From Hypericum androsaemum (taxonomy: Eukaryota > Streptophyta > Magnoliopsida > Malpighiales > Hypericaceae), in assembly GCA_963995505.1 (NCBI GenBank), contig OZ023183.1:14132671-14196670 (forward strand): a stretch of DNA of 64,000 nt, written 5' to 3'. The first letter of the stretch is position 1; every line of letters begins with the position of its first letter. The notes under the pieces were generated by a model. It was not told the origin of the DNA. It did not search any database and saw only the letters and a program-made list of their open reading frames with translations. Shown here piece after piece: positions 11,752 through 22,127 of the stretch. The position numbers and the translations under genes are program-made.

Positions 11752-12440
11752 TATTTCTAAGGGAAAAGTCCATTTTAGTATCCTGTGGTATCACGAAAAA
11801 TCAAGTCAGTACCTTGTAGTTTAAAACGTATCAATTCAGTCATACTTATTCCAATTAACATCAATTAGAGGCCCGGGCAGCTGCTCGGACCTGCCCGAAC
11901 TACGTGGCCAGCCACGTCACCAAATTTTGATGACGTGGTGCCACGTGGAGAGGAGGAGGAGGAGGACGCGGGGAGGAGGAGGAGGAGGAGGAGGAGGAGG
12001 ACGCGGGGGGGGGAGGAGGAGGAGGAGGAGGACGCGGGGAGGGGGAGGAGGAGGAGGAGGAGGAGGACGCGGGGAGGAGGAGGAGGAGGAAGAGGAGGAC
12101 GCGGGGAGGAGGAGGAGGAGGAGGAGGACGCGGAGAGGAGGAGGAGGAGGACGCGGAGGAGGAGGCGGAGGAGGAGGGGAGGAGGAGGAGGAGGAGGGAA
12201 GGAGATGGATGTCCACGTGGCGCCACGTCATCAAAATTTGGTGACGTGGCTGGCCACGTAGTTCGGGCTGGGGTCGGGTAGGTTTTGGCAGGTCCGGGCA
12301 GGTCCGGGCAGCTGCCCGGGCCTCTAATTGATGTTAATTGGAATAAGTATGACTCAATTGATACGTTTTAAACTACAGGGTACTGACTTGATTTTTCGTG
12401 ATACTACAGAATACTAAAGTAGACTTTTCCCTATTTTTAA
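11752..12440. mobile_element. MULE-type MITE with purine-rich core
   Basis: The element (11761-12431, 671 bp) starts GGGAAAAGTC and ends GACTTTTCCC, with ~190-bp inverted arms. The flanking 9-mers are TATTTCTAA and TATTTTTAA (8 of 9 match). The core, ~11948-12203, is an almost pure GGA/GAG purine run broken by gacgcgggg units. The long Glu/Arg/Gly-rich and Ser/Pro-rich frames across it come from the repeat. It sits ~250-300 bp upstream of the inferred transcription start of the methyltransferase gene. Confidence 0.8.
11948..12203. repeat. GGA-rich purine minisatellite
   Basis: The plus strand is nearly all G and A for ~250 bp, in GGA triplets with interspersed acgcgggg blocks. Such strand asymmetry can adopt triplex or G-rich structures and is prone to slippage and assembly error. 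Confidence 0.85.
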
Positions 12441-14426
12441 AAAGTCGGTAGGTCAATTCTTGTTCACCGTGAAAATATATTTAAAAAAATTATTTGGAAT
12501 GAGAACAAAATAATGAGATCCAAGCCAACCGAGCTTAGACCGACCTCTAAATTTAACTTTAAAAAATTCCCTAGACGATATGGTGTGTGTTAGTGGAAGA
12601 TGGTGGGCTTCGTGTGGATTTAGGATGTTTCTTGAGGGCCTTTTTGGATATAAAAAAGAGTGGCCATTGGACGGTCCCCTGGCCGCCTGAGTATTAAAAG
12701 AGTCGGTGCTAAGAACGACAAAAGGATTCTGACTCGTAACCGGACGTAAATTATGGATTTAGACATAAAACGAAAGAGAGAGAACAACGGATTTGGAAAT
12801 TATTTACTTCCACCAGATTTTGGGTAAAATTAGACAGGATCAGGAACCATTGACACTTTGATTTAGTTTATCCAGATCTAAAATAAACAGGTCCCGGATT
12901 GAAATTTTTAGACCATAATTATATTTATTAGTAATTGAACTTGACTTCTGAACTCTCCGAAAAGAGGCTTTATTTGCCTTCCACTTAAGCTGCATGGGAA
13001 AGGCACAAAGTCAATCGCCAGGAACCGTAAAACTTCATAGGGTTTTTCATCCATGTGCATGTAGTATGCATCATCACAGACATGTCTATTTGCCAAGATC
13101 GGTACACCTTTTGTATAGGTCGGAGCTTAACTAACAAAGAATTTCGCTACCATAGGACCGTTATAGTTACGACGGCCGTTAACAAGGACTTCGGTCACCG
13201 GTTTTCCTGTCATCAGGTCACCAACTTTCTTCACCTTTCGACACTAGGCAGGTGTCAACTCCCATACATGGTCTAACAATTTTGTGGAGACTTGTGTTTT
13301 TTGTAACAATTAAAGGAACCATTGAGACTTTGATCGAGTTATCACGTTTTTTTAATATTTGTTAATCCGGTCCATATAACAATAGTTGATTTATTCTAAA
13401 TGTTTATGTCTTAAGAATCATATATCATACACTTATGGTTCAAACCCTACTAAAACTCTTACGGTTAAAATAAAGGTACAAAATGTACTGCACCGGACAA
13501 ATAAGAATAATAATAAGAATTCACCCTTAAAAAGAGACTGAGATCACTCTTCAAAAAAAAAAGACTGAGATCTGAATTCTATAGATTTAGGGTTTAGGAT
13601 CCCTCTCGATATTCATCGCGGTGCACGGGCAGCATATGGCACCGACACTCTATTCGCGTTATAGTTTTATTCCTATTTGCATCACGAGCCTATCAAACGT
13701 CTGAACATGGATGTGGTCTTCCACCGCTCTTAGAAAAATTACGTTGCAAATTGAGGCATGATCGGATACGGTAGAATTTTTTAAAGTGATATTGTTAAAA
13801 TTAAAAGAAAATATTTAAAAAGGTTATCAAATAAAAAGTTCGTGTTTTAAATTTTTAAATAATTAAAATCAAGTTTTTTCCCGCTAATTAAATATACACC
13901 AATAAATTACTATATTTATATTTAAGTCAATACAAAATATCGATTAGTTGTAGTTATTTTTTTGTCTATATTGAAATCATCAAAAATTGGCATCTAGTGT
14001 CATCATTCAAATTTTTAACTTGTTTGATATATTTTTTGTTACAATAGGACGATAATTACTATGATCATTTAAAAATGATTCATAAGATAAAAAAATGTAT
14101 GTAAAATATCAAACAAGTCAGGCTAATACAAAGTATCAAACAAGTTACGTTAATACAAAGTATTATCTTAAAATATTTTTAAAATTTTAAAATATATGTA
14201 TTTAGTATTAAACATCATTTTATACTAGAGTTGTGATTGAAATTTAATACTGTATTTATAAAAGTATTAATTATTATGATAGAAGGGTTATCAAATTTTA
14301 ACAATTATTTCAACTAAAGACTAGAACTTTATATCCATTTAGAGAAATTATGATATCATTTTAGAGGATTTTATTGTACCTTGCATCCAGACACAGAAAT
14401 GTTTTGTGTCTAGACACAAAATGTGT
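12441..14426. other. AT-rich intergenic stretch
   Basis: No gene or clear repeat boundary was found. Short frames at ~12908-13276 have no recognisable domain. Confidence 0.4.
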
Positions 14427-15648
14427 GCAATATGGTAGTCTCTTTTTTTGGTGGAATTGGAGGGGCAAACTGCCCCTATATATTAAGAAAAATGGCCAAA
14501 TACATCATACTTAGTGCAAGGTCCTCTCTCGGCCACTTGTGAGGTTGCGACCGCCGGCCTCGTTAAAATCCTACCATGAAAAAATTCGGTGAGAAAAATT
14601 CATGGTAGAGAAAGAGTACCTCGGGGAGGCGAACCCCCCTTGACATTTGGTTTATCGTAAAATTTGGTCTTCTACCGTCATTGACTAAGATATTTCTAGC
14701 AAAAGTAACATCACCTATATCATCCAGCAACAGTGGCTTAATTTCAGGGGGAGCCTCCTGTAGCAAGTGAAGCCCAATCAGTTTGGAAAATTCCATGTTG
14801 GCGAGCCGATCTGCACACCTATTAGCCTCGCAAAAGGCATGGACAACTTTGATACACCAATCGCCCTCCATTTCCTGCAACACTTGCACCGTAGTGGATT
14901 TAGGAATCCCATGTTTCTGCTTCAACCTATTTAAGAGTTCTTCAACAAGGCTTGAGTCTGTCTCTAGGACCACTTTCGGAACCCCGAGAGACTTGGCAAG
15001 TTTGATGCCATGATATGCTGCCCATAGTTCGGCATCGACACTAGTACAGCTTCCAAGATTTGCTGTGAACCCTCCAATCCAGTTTCCATGGTGATCTCTG
15101 ATGATTCCCCTAGCAGTAGCGCGGCCAGTTGATGCCCTCATAGCACCATCCGTGTTAAGCTTCACCCATCTTGTGGTCTTTCCCATCCTATAAGCTTTTC
15201 TTCTGTTTCGGGTCGATCCTGCATCCGCTTCGAACACTTGCACGCCTCCTGGATTAGATTATACCTGGACAAAACAATAGGAAGCGCATTAGTCGGGTGG
15301 GTCTCGCCTTCCCCCCACACTACATTGTTTCTCCAACTCCAGATTGCGTTGGCGGCCACCAGAAACATCGAGAGCCAATCCCAGTGGGAGTTCAGGTTCC
15401 ATTTAAGCCATCCAATCAAATCCATATTGAAAAACTGAGCCGGGTTAAGCTTCATGATCCCAAGCATTGGTAAGAAACTTGGGTCATCTGTCGTCGTTTT
15501 CGGATAGCATTGGTAAGAAGGCTGCCATGTCCAGCAAGCCAGATTACGCGTTTCATCCTCTCGGGGCCTGTCCACTCCCAAAGTCTTGTCCACGGGAACG
15601 TGATTGGCAATCGGGACTTGACAATCGGGACTTGCAATATGGTACTCT
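14427..15648 (-). mobile_element. 5'-truncated LINE with RNase H domain, 15-bp TSD
   Basis: The insert (14442-15633) is flanked by gcaatatggtagtct (14427-14441) and gcaatatggtactct (15634-15648), 14 of 15 identical. Its minus strand ends in a short A run at the low-coordinate side. It holds the last part of a plant LINE polyprotein. A zinc-binding-region remnant (~15640-15450) is followed by a linker with the W..RN motif and then an RNase H domain. Frame changes separate these parts. Confidence 0.8.
14563..15243 (-). pseudogene. LINE-encoded RNase H (RVT_3) domain fragment
   Basis: The open frame holds an RNase H fold with the expected acidic residues in LNTDGA, DAELWA, LETDSS and a final ADRLAN. 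This domain is found at the C-terminus of many plant L1-type LINEs (Pfam RVT_3), where it degrades the RNA of RNA-DNA hybrids during copying. The domain is uninterrupted, but the reverse transcriptase is missing and the upstream frame is shifted near 15240, so the copy cannot move on its own. Some host genes carry the same domain, but the poly(A) tail and target duplication point to a mobile-element origin. Confidence 0.75.
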
Positions 15649-16663
15649 AGTATCGAAAAGTATGGTATTCTAGTATCGAATATGACAATCGGGACTTGCA
15701 TGAATGACTTTAATGGCCCGAAATTTCATCGAGTTTTGGCAATCTAAGTATTTTCGGGGTTATGAACTAGTTAATGGTCTTAATACTTATTCTATTTTGA
15801 TCATCTAAACTATAATTAGAGTTAAACATAATCACCAAGAAGAATTATATTTAATAGAAAAAATTAACTATTTGATTAGTTATAGGTGACTCAAAATACG
15901 TAAGTTTTTATTTAACAAAAAAAACGTAAGTTTTTAGCGTATGTTTTATACAGCGGCGTAACCACACCACATGAACGCCCCCACTCAAAATTACAATTTC
16001 AATACAAAATATTCTAATTATTCATATATCCCAATACCAATTTTGATATTTGTGCCCTTGTTCCACAATTTTTAATTAATCATTAAATAGTTAATATTTA
16101 AATAGCTCTGTGTTTGGACTATTCAATTTTCTATTTATATAGCAATATGCATATTTTTTTATAAAAACATAAAAAAGTAACTAATTGGTGTATGAAAAAT
16201 GCAGAAGGTTAGGGATGATAGATGTAACAACAATTTGTTCAAGCATAATACTTGCTTCCTTCCTATCATAACAAAGTTCTCGGGCCACAAACGCAGAAAT
16301 AAAAGAAAGCTCATTAAGCACACAAGCATTTCAATGCATACACAGGCAACAAGCACTTAACGCCAAATGGTAATTAGAATTTGAAAAGTTTCCAAAATTT
16401 TGATAATTGGTAGTTGGAGATTGGTAATTTGATATTTTAATTTTAATTTTGTAAGAATTTTTTTTAAATCGATTAATATGGGTATTCGAGAATTTCGGTA
16501 CTTTACAAATCCCGATAAACCAAATAAAAAATAAATTTACCTAACTATATAACACAAAACCTAAAATCTACGACTAAAGAACAGGCGACCAGTGGCAACT
16601 GGCAACAAGCACTTCCACGCAAAATTCTAATTCGACCACAACGAAGTCTAGATCCATAATCCA
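15649..16663. other. AT-rich intergenic stretch
   Basis: The first ~60 bases repeat pieces of the LINE target region (acaatcgggacttgca, gtactctagtatcgaa) as short local direct repeats. No gene is seen in the remainder. Confidence 0.4.
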
Positions 16664-16699
16664 TGTGATATTCCGTAAATTATATGTTCTGACTGAAAA

Positions 16700-17570
16700 G
16701 CTCAAATAATTTTGACTTTTTGCAAGGCAACTTGGCTGATGTTTTCGCCCTGGAGGTTATCTTTGTTGTTGCTGAGAATTTTCTGCCCTCTCTTGTTGAG
16801 GCTCTTGCGATTACGGTGGTTCTTGATTCTGCAGGTCTGGTTGTAATTACGGAGGATGTGATGATCATGCTGCAATTACCTCACCATAATCCTGTGGTGG
16901 GTGAGTCGCAGCGTGCCTCGGAGGTGGAGGACTGGCTTGCGCAGTTCTTAATTGCTCCGGACACTGGGACCTCTTCTGTTCCGCAACCCACGGGGGTTTG
17001 CAAGCGCCTTCTGCTCCATTCGACCCCGTCAAGGTCTAGCTGCCGTGTCAGGAAGCCCACGGAAAAGACTGATGCTCTCATTAAGTTTCTAATGCGAAAA
17101 CTGAAGATCAAGTCTTTGGTGCATCCTCCATCGGCCCTTTTCCTCGGCTCAATTCTTGATGGTATTGAGGTGCAAGATGACGAGCTAAAAGTGGAGCTTA
17201 CAGCAGAGGCGTGGCGTCTTGTAATTGCCTTTGGTTTTTCTTAGGAGGACACTTCTTATATCCTCTACACGATTAAGAGCTAAGCTCTTGGTTCGGAGCT
17301 TCTCTGGATCTTTGACCCACATTGACTTAGGTGCGTTGCATGGAAGCTTTAACTATATATTCGGGTATTTTTTTACTTGCCATTTGGGCTTTATGGATAG
17401 TTTTCTTTTGGTGTTATCTTGGAGATTGTATTCAGATAGCGCATATCAGCTTTATTTGATGTTCGTTATCTAGTGCTCAAGGTACGGTACCCTTGGTGTA
17501 ACCTTTCTTGGTAAACATTTCAGGGAAATATAACTTTTCACTTATTAAAAAAAAGGCCCAAGTAATTTGA
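16700..17570 (+). mobile_element. LINE 3' fragment inserted into the Cassandra left LTR
   Basis: The left LTR is cut at gctcaaataattttga (16700-16715) and resumes after an A8 tract with gcccaagtaatttga (17556-17570), a diverged target duplication. The insert (~16716-17555) carries an open frame to 17244 ending VELTAEAWRLVIAFGFS, then a stop in place of the Trp seen in the sister copy at 5495-5823, followed by a 3' tail and poly(A). It is younger than the Cassandra insertion, as it splits it. Confidence 0.75.
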
Positions 17571-17599
17571 TTTGGACTATCCATACCAACAAGGTGCAC

Positions 17600-17705
17600 C
17601 TTTTTCTGGCACACATCTTGAGAGAATTACAAGGTTAAATGCGCTTAGCCTGGGGTAGTCTCAAGATGGGTGACCTCCTGGAAAAAAATTTGGGATACAT
17701 GCGAG
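17600..17705 (+). promoter_or_regulatory. 5S rRNA-derived Pol III promoter, left LTR
   Basis: The segment resembles the 3' two thirds of 5S rRNA. The key block (17666-17681) contains aagatgggtgacctcctgg, matching the 5S box C region. The upstream part is degenerate, so this is not a functional 5S gene. Confidence 0.75.
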
Positions 17706-17969
17706 TGACGACAAAGCACGATGGAAAAGACCTGTGTTGGTTTGTGGAGACAGTCGGTCAAATCACAGAACGTTACAGATGGTATCAGAGCAAGATCTCA
17801 GCTAGTACGGTATGGTTCAGGTATCGAACACACCCAAATATGAGAGATTCTGGGATTGTCTAATTCTTGCACGACGAGGACGTCGCGTGCTGAAGAAGGG
17901 GTGAATATGATATCCCATAAATGATAGTTCTATCTGAAAGGCTCAAGTGAATTTATTTGGACTATCCAT

Positions 17970-18075
17970 ACCAAAATGTGCACCTTTTTTCTGGCAGACA
18001 TCTTGAGAGAACTTCAAGGTTAAATGCGATTGGCCTGGTATAGTCTCAGGATGGGTGACCTACTGGAAAAATTTT
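17970..18075 (+). promoter_or_regulatory. 5S rRNA-derived Pol III promoter, right LTR
   Basis: This is the second copy of the 5S-like segment, with ctcaggatgggtgacctact at ~18045-18064. It differs from the left copy by scattered substitutions, as expected for an old LTR pair. Confidence 0.75.
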
Positions 18076-18226
18076 CGGGACACGTGCGAGTAAGGATAAA
18101 GCACGCTAAAAAAAATCTGTGTTGATTTGTGGAGACAGTCCGTCAAATCACAACCTTATAATATAAATCTGCCATGTAACACTAATTCACTAACAATTAT
18201 GACTACGACACTAGATATAAATACAT

Positions 18227-18649
18227 ATTTTATTAGGATAAATTACTCTCAAGTTCTTCGAATTTGCTTAAATATACTCAAAAGTTCCTCCTGTTTGAAA
18301 AATATATGCCAAAGTTCCCCGTGTTTGATTTTATTATACGTTCGGAGGAGGGAACGGAGATGGGGGAGTGGGCGGGAGGGGCGAGGGTGGGAGCGGGGCG
18401 GCGCTTGTAGGGGGTGGAGCGACACTTGTGGTTGAAATCGGAAGAGACAACGGTGACGGGTTTTCAGGATGAATTTTTGTTTGTTTCAAGAGTATTTTTG
18501 TCATTTTCTTGAAAAAAAAAATGTGTTGATATGAAAGTATAATAAAATCAAACACGGGGGACTTTGGTATATATTTTTCAAACAGGGAGAATTTTTTAGT
18601 ATATTTAAGCAAGCTCGAGGGACTTGAGAGTAATTTACCCATTTTATTA
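18227..18649. mobile_element. Short MULE-type element, perfect 9-bp TSD
   Basis: The 405-bp element (18236-18640) starts GGATAAATTACTCTC and ends GAGAGTAATTTACCC. The inverted arms are ~100 bp, and ATTTTATTA is duplicated at 18227-18235 and 18641-18649. The core (~18345-18465) is GC-rich, unlike the arms, and could be captured host sequence. The inner arm motif tttgattttattatac recurs in the element at 55989-56775. Confidence 0.85.
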
Positions 18650-19783
18650 TTGTATTGAATACAAAATTAATAAAATTTATATAGTCCCAGATGAATTACT
18701 TGTTAGACACAAATTATAATGGCATAATCATACTTCTAAGCAAAATAGCCATGTCAACAAAAGTCAATGCTGCTGAATATTTGAGAGCCGACTTAGCTAA
18801 CAAATGATAACTTACGATATTTGTGCATAACTTACAAGTAACTAAAAAATGTCATGACACCAAGTGTTAAGATTATTCGAAACAGCAGTGTTCGAAAAAA
18901 TGGTGGTATAAATAAAAAACTTGAAAGTAGTTATATGTACTAAAATACCAATAATCACTCAAATTAGAATTATTTTAACTTAATTAAGTATCGAATTTGA
19001 ATTATTGAAAATATAATATTATTAAATAATTGTAAAATTTTTTTTGCCACCTTTCAAAAATTCTATTGAACTCAAATTTAGATTAGTGAAATACCAAAAA
19101 AAAAAGGAATGGTAGTGGAAATTAAAATGGTTACTTCTGTCTGGCAATGGGTTACGTAGAGCTCGCCTACAAGTGCCATGTCATCACATTATCCGCAAGC
19201 TATCCGAAAATGCCATGTCACCACTCACAAAATCAGTCATTTAAAAAAAAGGCAATCCAAAATTCCTTTGAAAAAGCGGATCCAATAATTCTTCAAAAAA
19301 GAAAAAAAAAACAGAGAAACCACTCGACAAAAACCACACAAACCAGGTTAAATAGAAACAAACAATAATTTCGTTTGTCAAGAAAAATAAAACATTCCAC
19401 CTATCAACAAAATCATCATTATTCTAATTTAATTGATAATCGAGTTTAATATAATACAGTAACATTCAATATTTATTGAATTTATTTTTACTATATTTCA
19501 AAATTTTGATTAACTCGAAATTGAACTAGTAGACGCGGAAGAACTACTCGAAGTTGAAAACACTCCGACGAGTGGATGGAAATGCTCGAAAGAGATTTCG
19601 GGACAAGTGGGGTCAGAGAAATATAGCCCACAACATGACCTAACCTCAACTCTCCACATCCCTTGCCCCTCGAAAAATTATTCTTTTTTTCTCCTTCAAA
19701 GGACAATGGCGAGGAGGAGTGAGAATGAGCGATGAAGGAAAAGGAAGGAGAAGTTGTTGACGTCATTGCATGTCCCTCCTCCC
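18650..19783. other. Intergenic DNA and SGRL promoter region
   Basis: No other gene is seen. The last few hundred bases are the promoter and 5' UTR of SGRL. An out-of-frame ATG at 19770, 14 bases before the start codon, would open a small upstream frame. Confidence 0.4.
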
Positions 19784-21369
19784 ATGGCCTGTCGTTGCAC
19801 TTCCTACGCTCTCTCGCTGTCACCTTCCAATAGTAACAACAAAAGCTCCTACAGACCATCGTCGTCGTGGAGACGACCGGTCGTTCTTTGTTCCATTACT
19901 AGCAGCACTAGAGCTTCTTACAAGTCCCTCGTCTCCGAGGTAATTTGTCTAGTCATCTCATTTTCTTGCGATAGAGGTAAACTACGGTAGGCCGTTTTTT
20001 TAAAATGTAATTGCGGTCGTATCTGTCTTGAACTTAGAATTAGTCGGCTCATCAAAAAGTGTGGGTTTTTGATGCTCATTGTCTTGAATGAGGCTAGTGT
20101 CTGTTTTAGACTTCTCCCTTGTTAACTGTCTGAGAGAATCCCACATCGGAAGTGGCACATATGTTGGACTGGTTTATAAGCGTGGAACATCTACCTATTC
20201 ATTGCCAATTACTCTAACGAGACCCATTGCCCATTGTGCTTGCACAACCCCCGTCTGAATGCACGAGATCCACCTACATTTTCCAAATTTGTTTAGGTGA
20301 TACATAATGCTTCTTTAACTACCCATTTGGTGACAGTAGGCAGTAAGACTTTTGGGTCCGCCGGCTAGATTCGAAGCTTCAAAGCTCGAAGTTGTAACAA
20401 TGGAGGACCAGATCAATGAATACTCGGGGATCATTCCGAGGACTTATATCTTGTCTCACTGTGACTTTACGGCCAACCTAACTCTGTCCATTTCTAATGT
20501 CATCAACCTAGAACAGGTACGTACCTTTCTTCAATCTTTAGTTACATCCATTTGCATCTGATCAGGACTCATTTATCTACTCTGGCCATGCCTGAACCAT
20601 CTTTAGTTAAGAGGCTGGTATAACAAGGACGATGTGGTTGCCGAATGGAAGAAGCTCGACGGGCAATTGGGTCTGCACATTCACTGCTACGTTAGCGGTC
20701 CGAACCTATTGCTAGAACTTGCTGCAGAGTTCAGATACCACATATTCTCTAAAGAAATGCCTCTGGTAACCGGTCTCTTATCACGCATCATCGTATGAAA
20801 CCCGAAACTTGTGTAAACATAGTGTAAGAGATGAGGTTTCCATGTGATCCAGGTCCTGGAAGCTGTTCGACACGGAGACTCGAAACTTTTTGCAGAGCAT
20901 CCAGAGCTGATGGATTCTTCTGTTTGGATTTACTTCCATTCTAGTCTGCCAAAGTACAACCGGTTGGAGAGTTGGGGGCCTCTGAAAGAAGCTATCAAGG
21001 TAAATACTAAGTGATCGACAGATCCTTCACATCTTACATTCTTCACTTAGTGTTTGATACAAGTAACGACTCCAAGATGTTCCGTATCCAACCACGATCT
21101 CGACGTAATAGGCAGGCGAAACTCCATGACGGGATTATCCGGCCGAATATAGTGATTTACCCTGCAATCATAGATCAAGCTGCCAAATTTTTGTATCATG
21201 CTTTTCATTACTAGTTGAAAAACCTGACTACTAATCTGCAAATTTTTGGAGTCCACAGGCAGATCCATGTCAAGGTTGTTTAGCTGAAAGCCTCGACAGT
21301 TCACTCCGGTCTAGAGAATGGCCTCTCTCGAAATCCATTCTCCAAAGCCTTTTTGCGTTTCTTCTTTGA
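19784..21369 (+). CDS. SGRL: STAY-GREEN-LIKE protein (Mg-dechelatase family)
   Basis: Five exons, all in phase 0 (19784-19939, 20340-20516, 20607-20765, 20853-20999, 21259-21369), give 249 residues. The first ~45 are Ser/Arg-rich like a chloroplast transit peptide. The family core follows: ARFEASKL, PRTYILSHCDFTANL, ISNVINLEQ, GWYNKDDVVAEWKK, HCYVSG, EFRYHIFSKE and WIYFHSS. STAY-GREEN proteins remove magnesium from chlorophyll; SGRL is reported to act preferentially on chlorophyllide a and outside senescence. The C-terminus ends KSILQSLFAFLL, as in Arabidopsis SGRL as I recall it, and lacks the cysteine-rich CxCCFP motif of SGR1/2. That makes this SGRL rather than SGR. Intron 1 carries a repeat. 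Confidence 0.92.
20120..20290 (+). repeat. TRIM/solo-LTR-like repeat in SGRL intron 1
   Basis: The sequence tgagagaatcccacatcgga followed by ttggactggtttataag resembles the common start of plant TRIM LTRs (TGTxxGAGAAxxCCCACATxGG). There is only one copy and the ends are not defined. Recognition is from memory of the motif. Confidence 0.35.
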
Positions 21370-22127
21370 CCGAGTACCTTGTACAGACAACACGCCCTCG
21401 ACGCCCTAGCCGAGAGGAAGACGAACAAACTATCTATCATCAGACTGCATAGAGTACGAGGATCTTCTGGTACGACGAAGGGCATAGCACGTCGCATCAG
21501 GAGAGTATCACGACCATTGTCGGATGCGAATCGATTCTTGTCTTCAACATTGTTGTATGAAACTAACTGGGGAGACTGAATTGCCATTCTTTGCGCAGCC
21601 AAACATTGATATGTTCATTTGATTTTCCATGGCTATTGGCATTCTCGGATAATGCTGCGATGGATGTCTGCAGAAATCGATCATCGACAGACCGCAGTCG
21701 TAGGGAAAGGTCGTTCGCTACGAGCTTACGACGAAATTGAAGGAAGCCGAAACTCGGATAGCATTGATACGTTTGTTCACTCAAAAAATAGATAGGTGTA
21801 GGTGTTAATAGGATCAATACTCTTCATCTGTACCAAAAGATGGATACACAACGGGCTCCATATACCACACAAGCAGATCCGAGTTCACTAACGTGATGCA
21901 TTGTCTGCTAACTAGAACAAACCTAACATTACACACCACCACTCGAAAAGTTTATGTACCGAATCAACGAAATAGCAGAAGTCATCAAGACGCGGACCTC
22001 TACGACACAATCCATATGCAGACATACACAATCGACAACCCGAAGTCCTATCACTCGACATTTATTCCAGAATAGATATGGCAAGAGTACTAGGTAACCA
22101 CGAAAAACGTTCGGACTAATCAGTCTC
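21370..22127. other. Convergent 3' region between SGRL and TOL3-like gene
   Basis: The two genes converge here with 758 bp between stop codons. The stretch must hold both 3' UTRs. Frames within it show no domain. Confidence 0.5.

Larger units (their letters stand above)
16664..18160 (+). mobile_element. Cassandra-type TRIM carrying 5S rRNA sequence in its LTRs
   Basis: Two related LTRs (16664-17777, interrupted, and 17906-~18160) flank a 128-bp internal region. Just after the left LTR is TGGTATCAGAGC (17780-17791), the primer site complementary to initiator methionine tRNA. A purine-rich tract (gaagaaggggtgaa) precedes the right LTR. Both LTRs contain a stretch closely matching plant 5S rRNA, including its internal control region GATGGGTGACC. 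This is the signature of Cassandra, a non-coding terminal-repeat retrotransposon in miniature. The left LTR is 272 bp without the LINE inserted into it, close to the ~255 bp of the right. No clear 5-bp target duplication was found. Confidence 0.85.

Noticed and set aside
11900..12261. Four overlapping long frames on both strands rich in Glu/Gly/Arg or Ser/Pro
   Set aside because: They are translations of a GGA-type repeat in a MITE core; there is no start context, domain or codon structure.
14563..15243. A host RNase H gene
   Set aside because: The flanking poly(A) tail, 15-bp target duplication and LINE-type upstream region mark it as a LINE end.
17600..18075. Two 5S rRNA genes in tandem
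   Set aside because: Only part of the 5S sequence is present, each copy is diverged, and the surrounding primer site and repeats show they are LTR parts.
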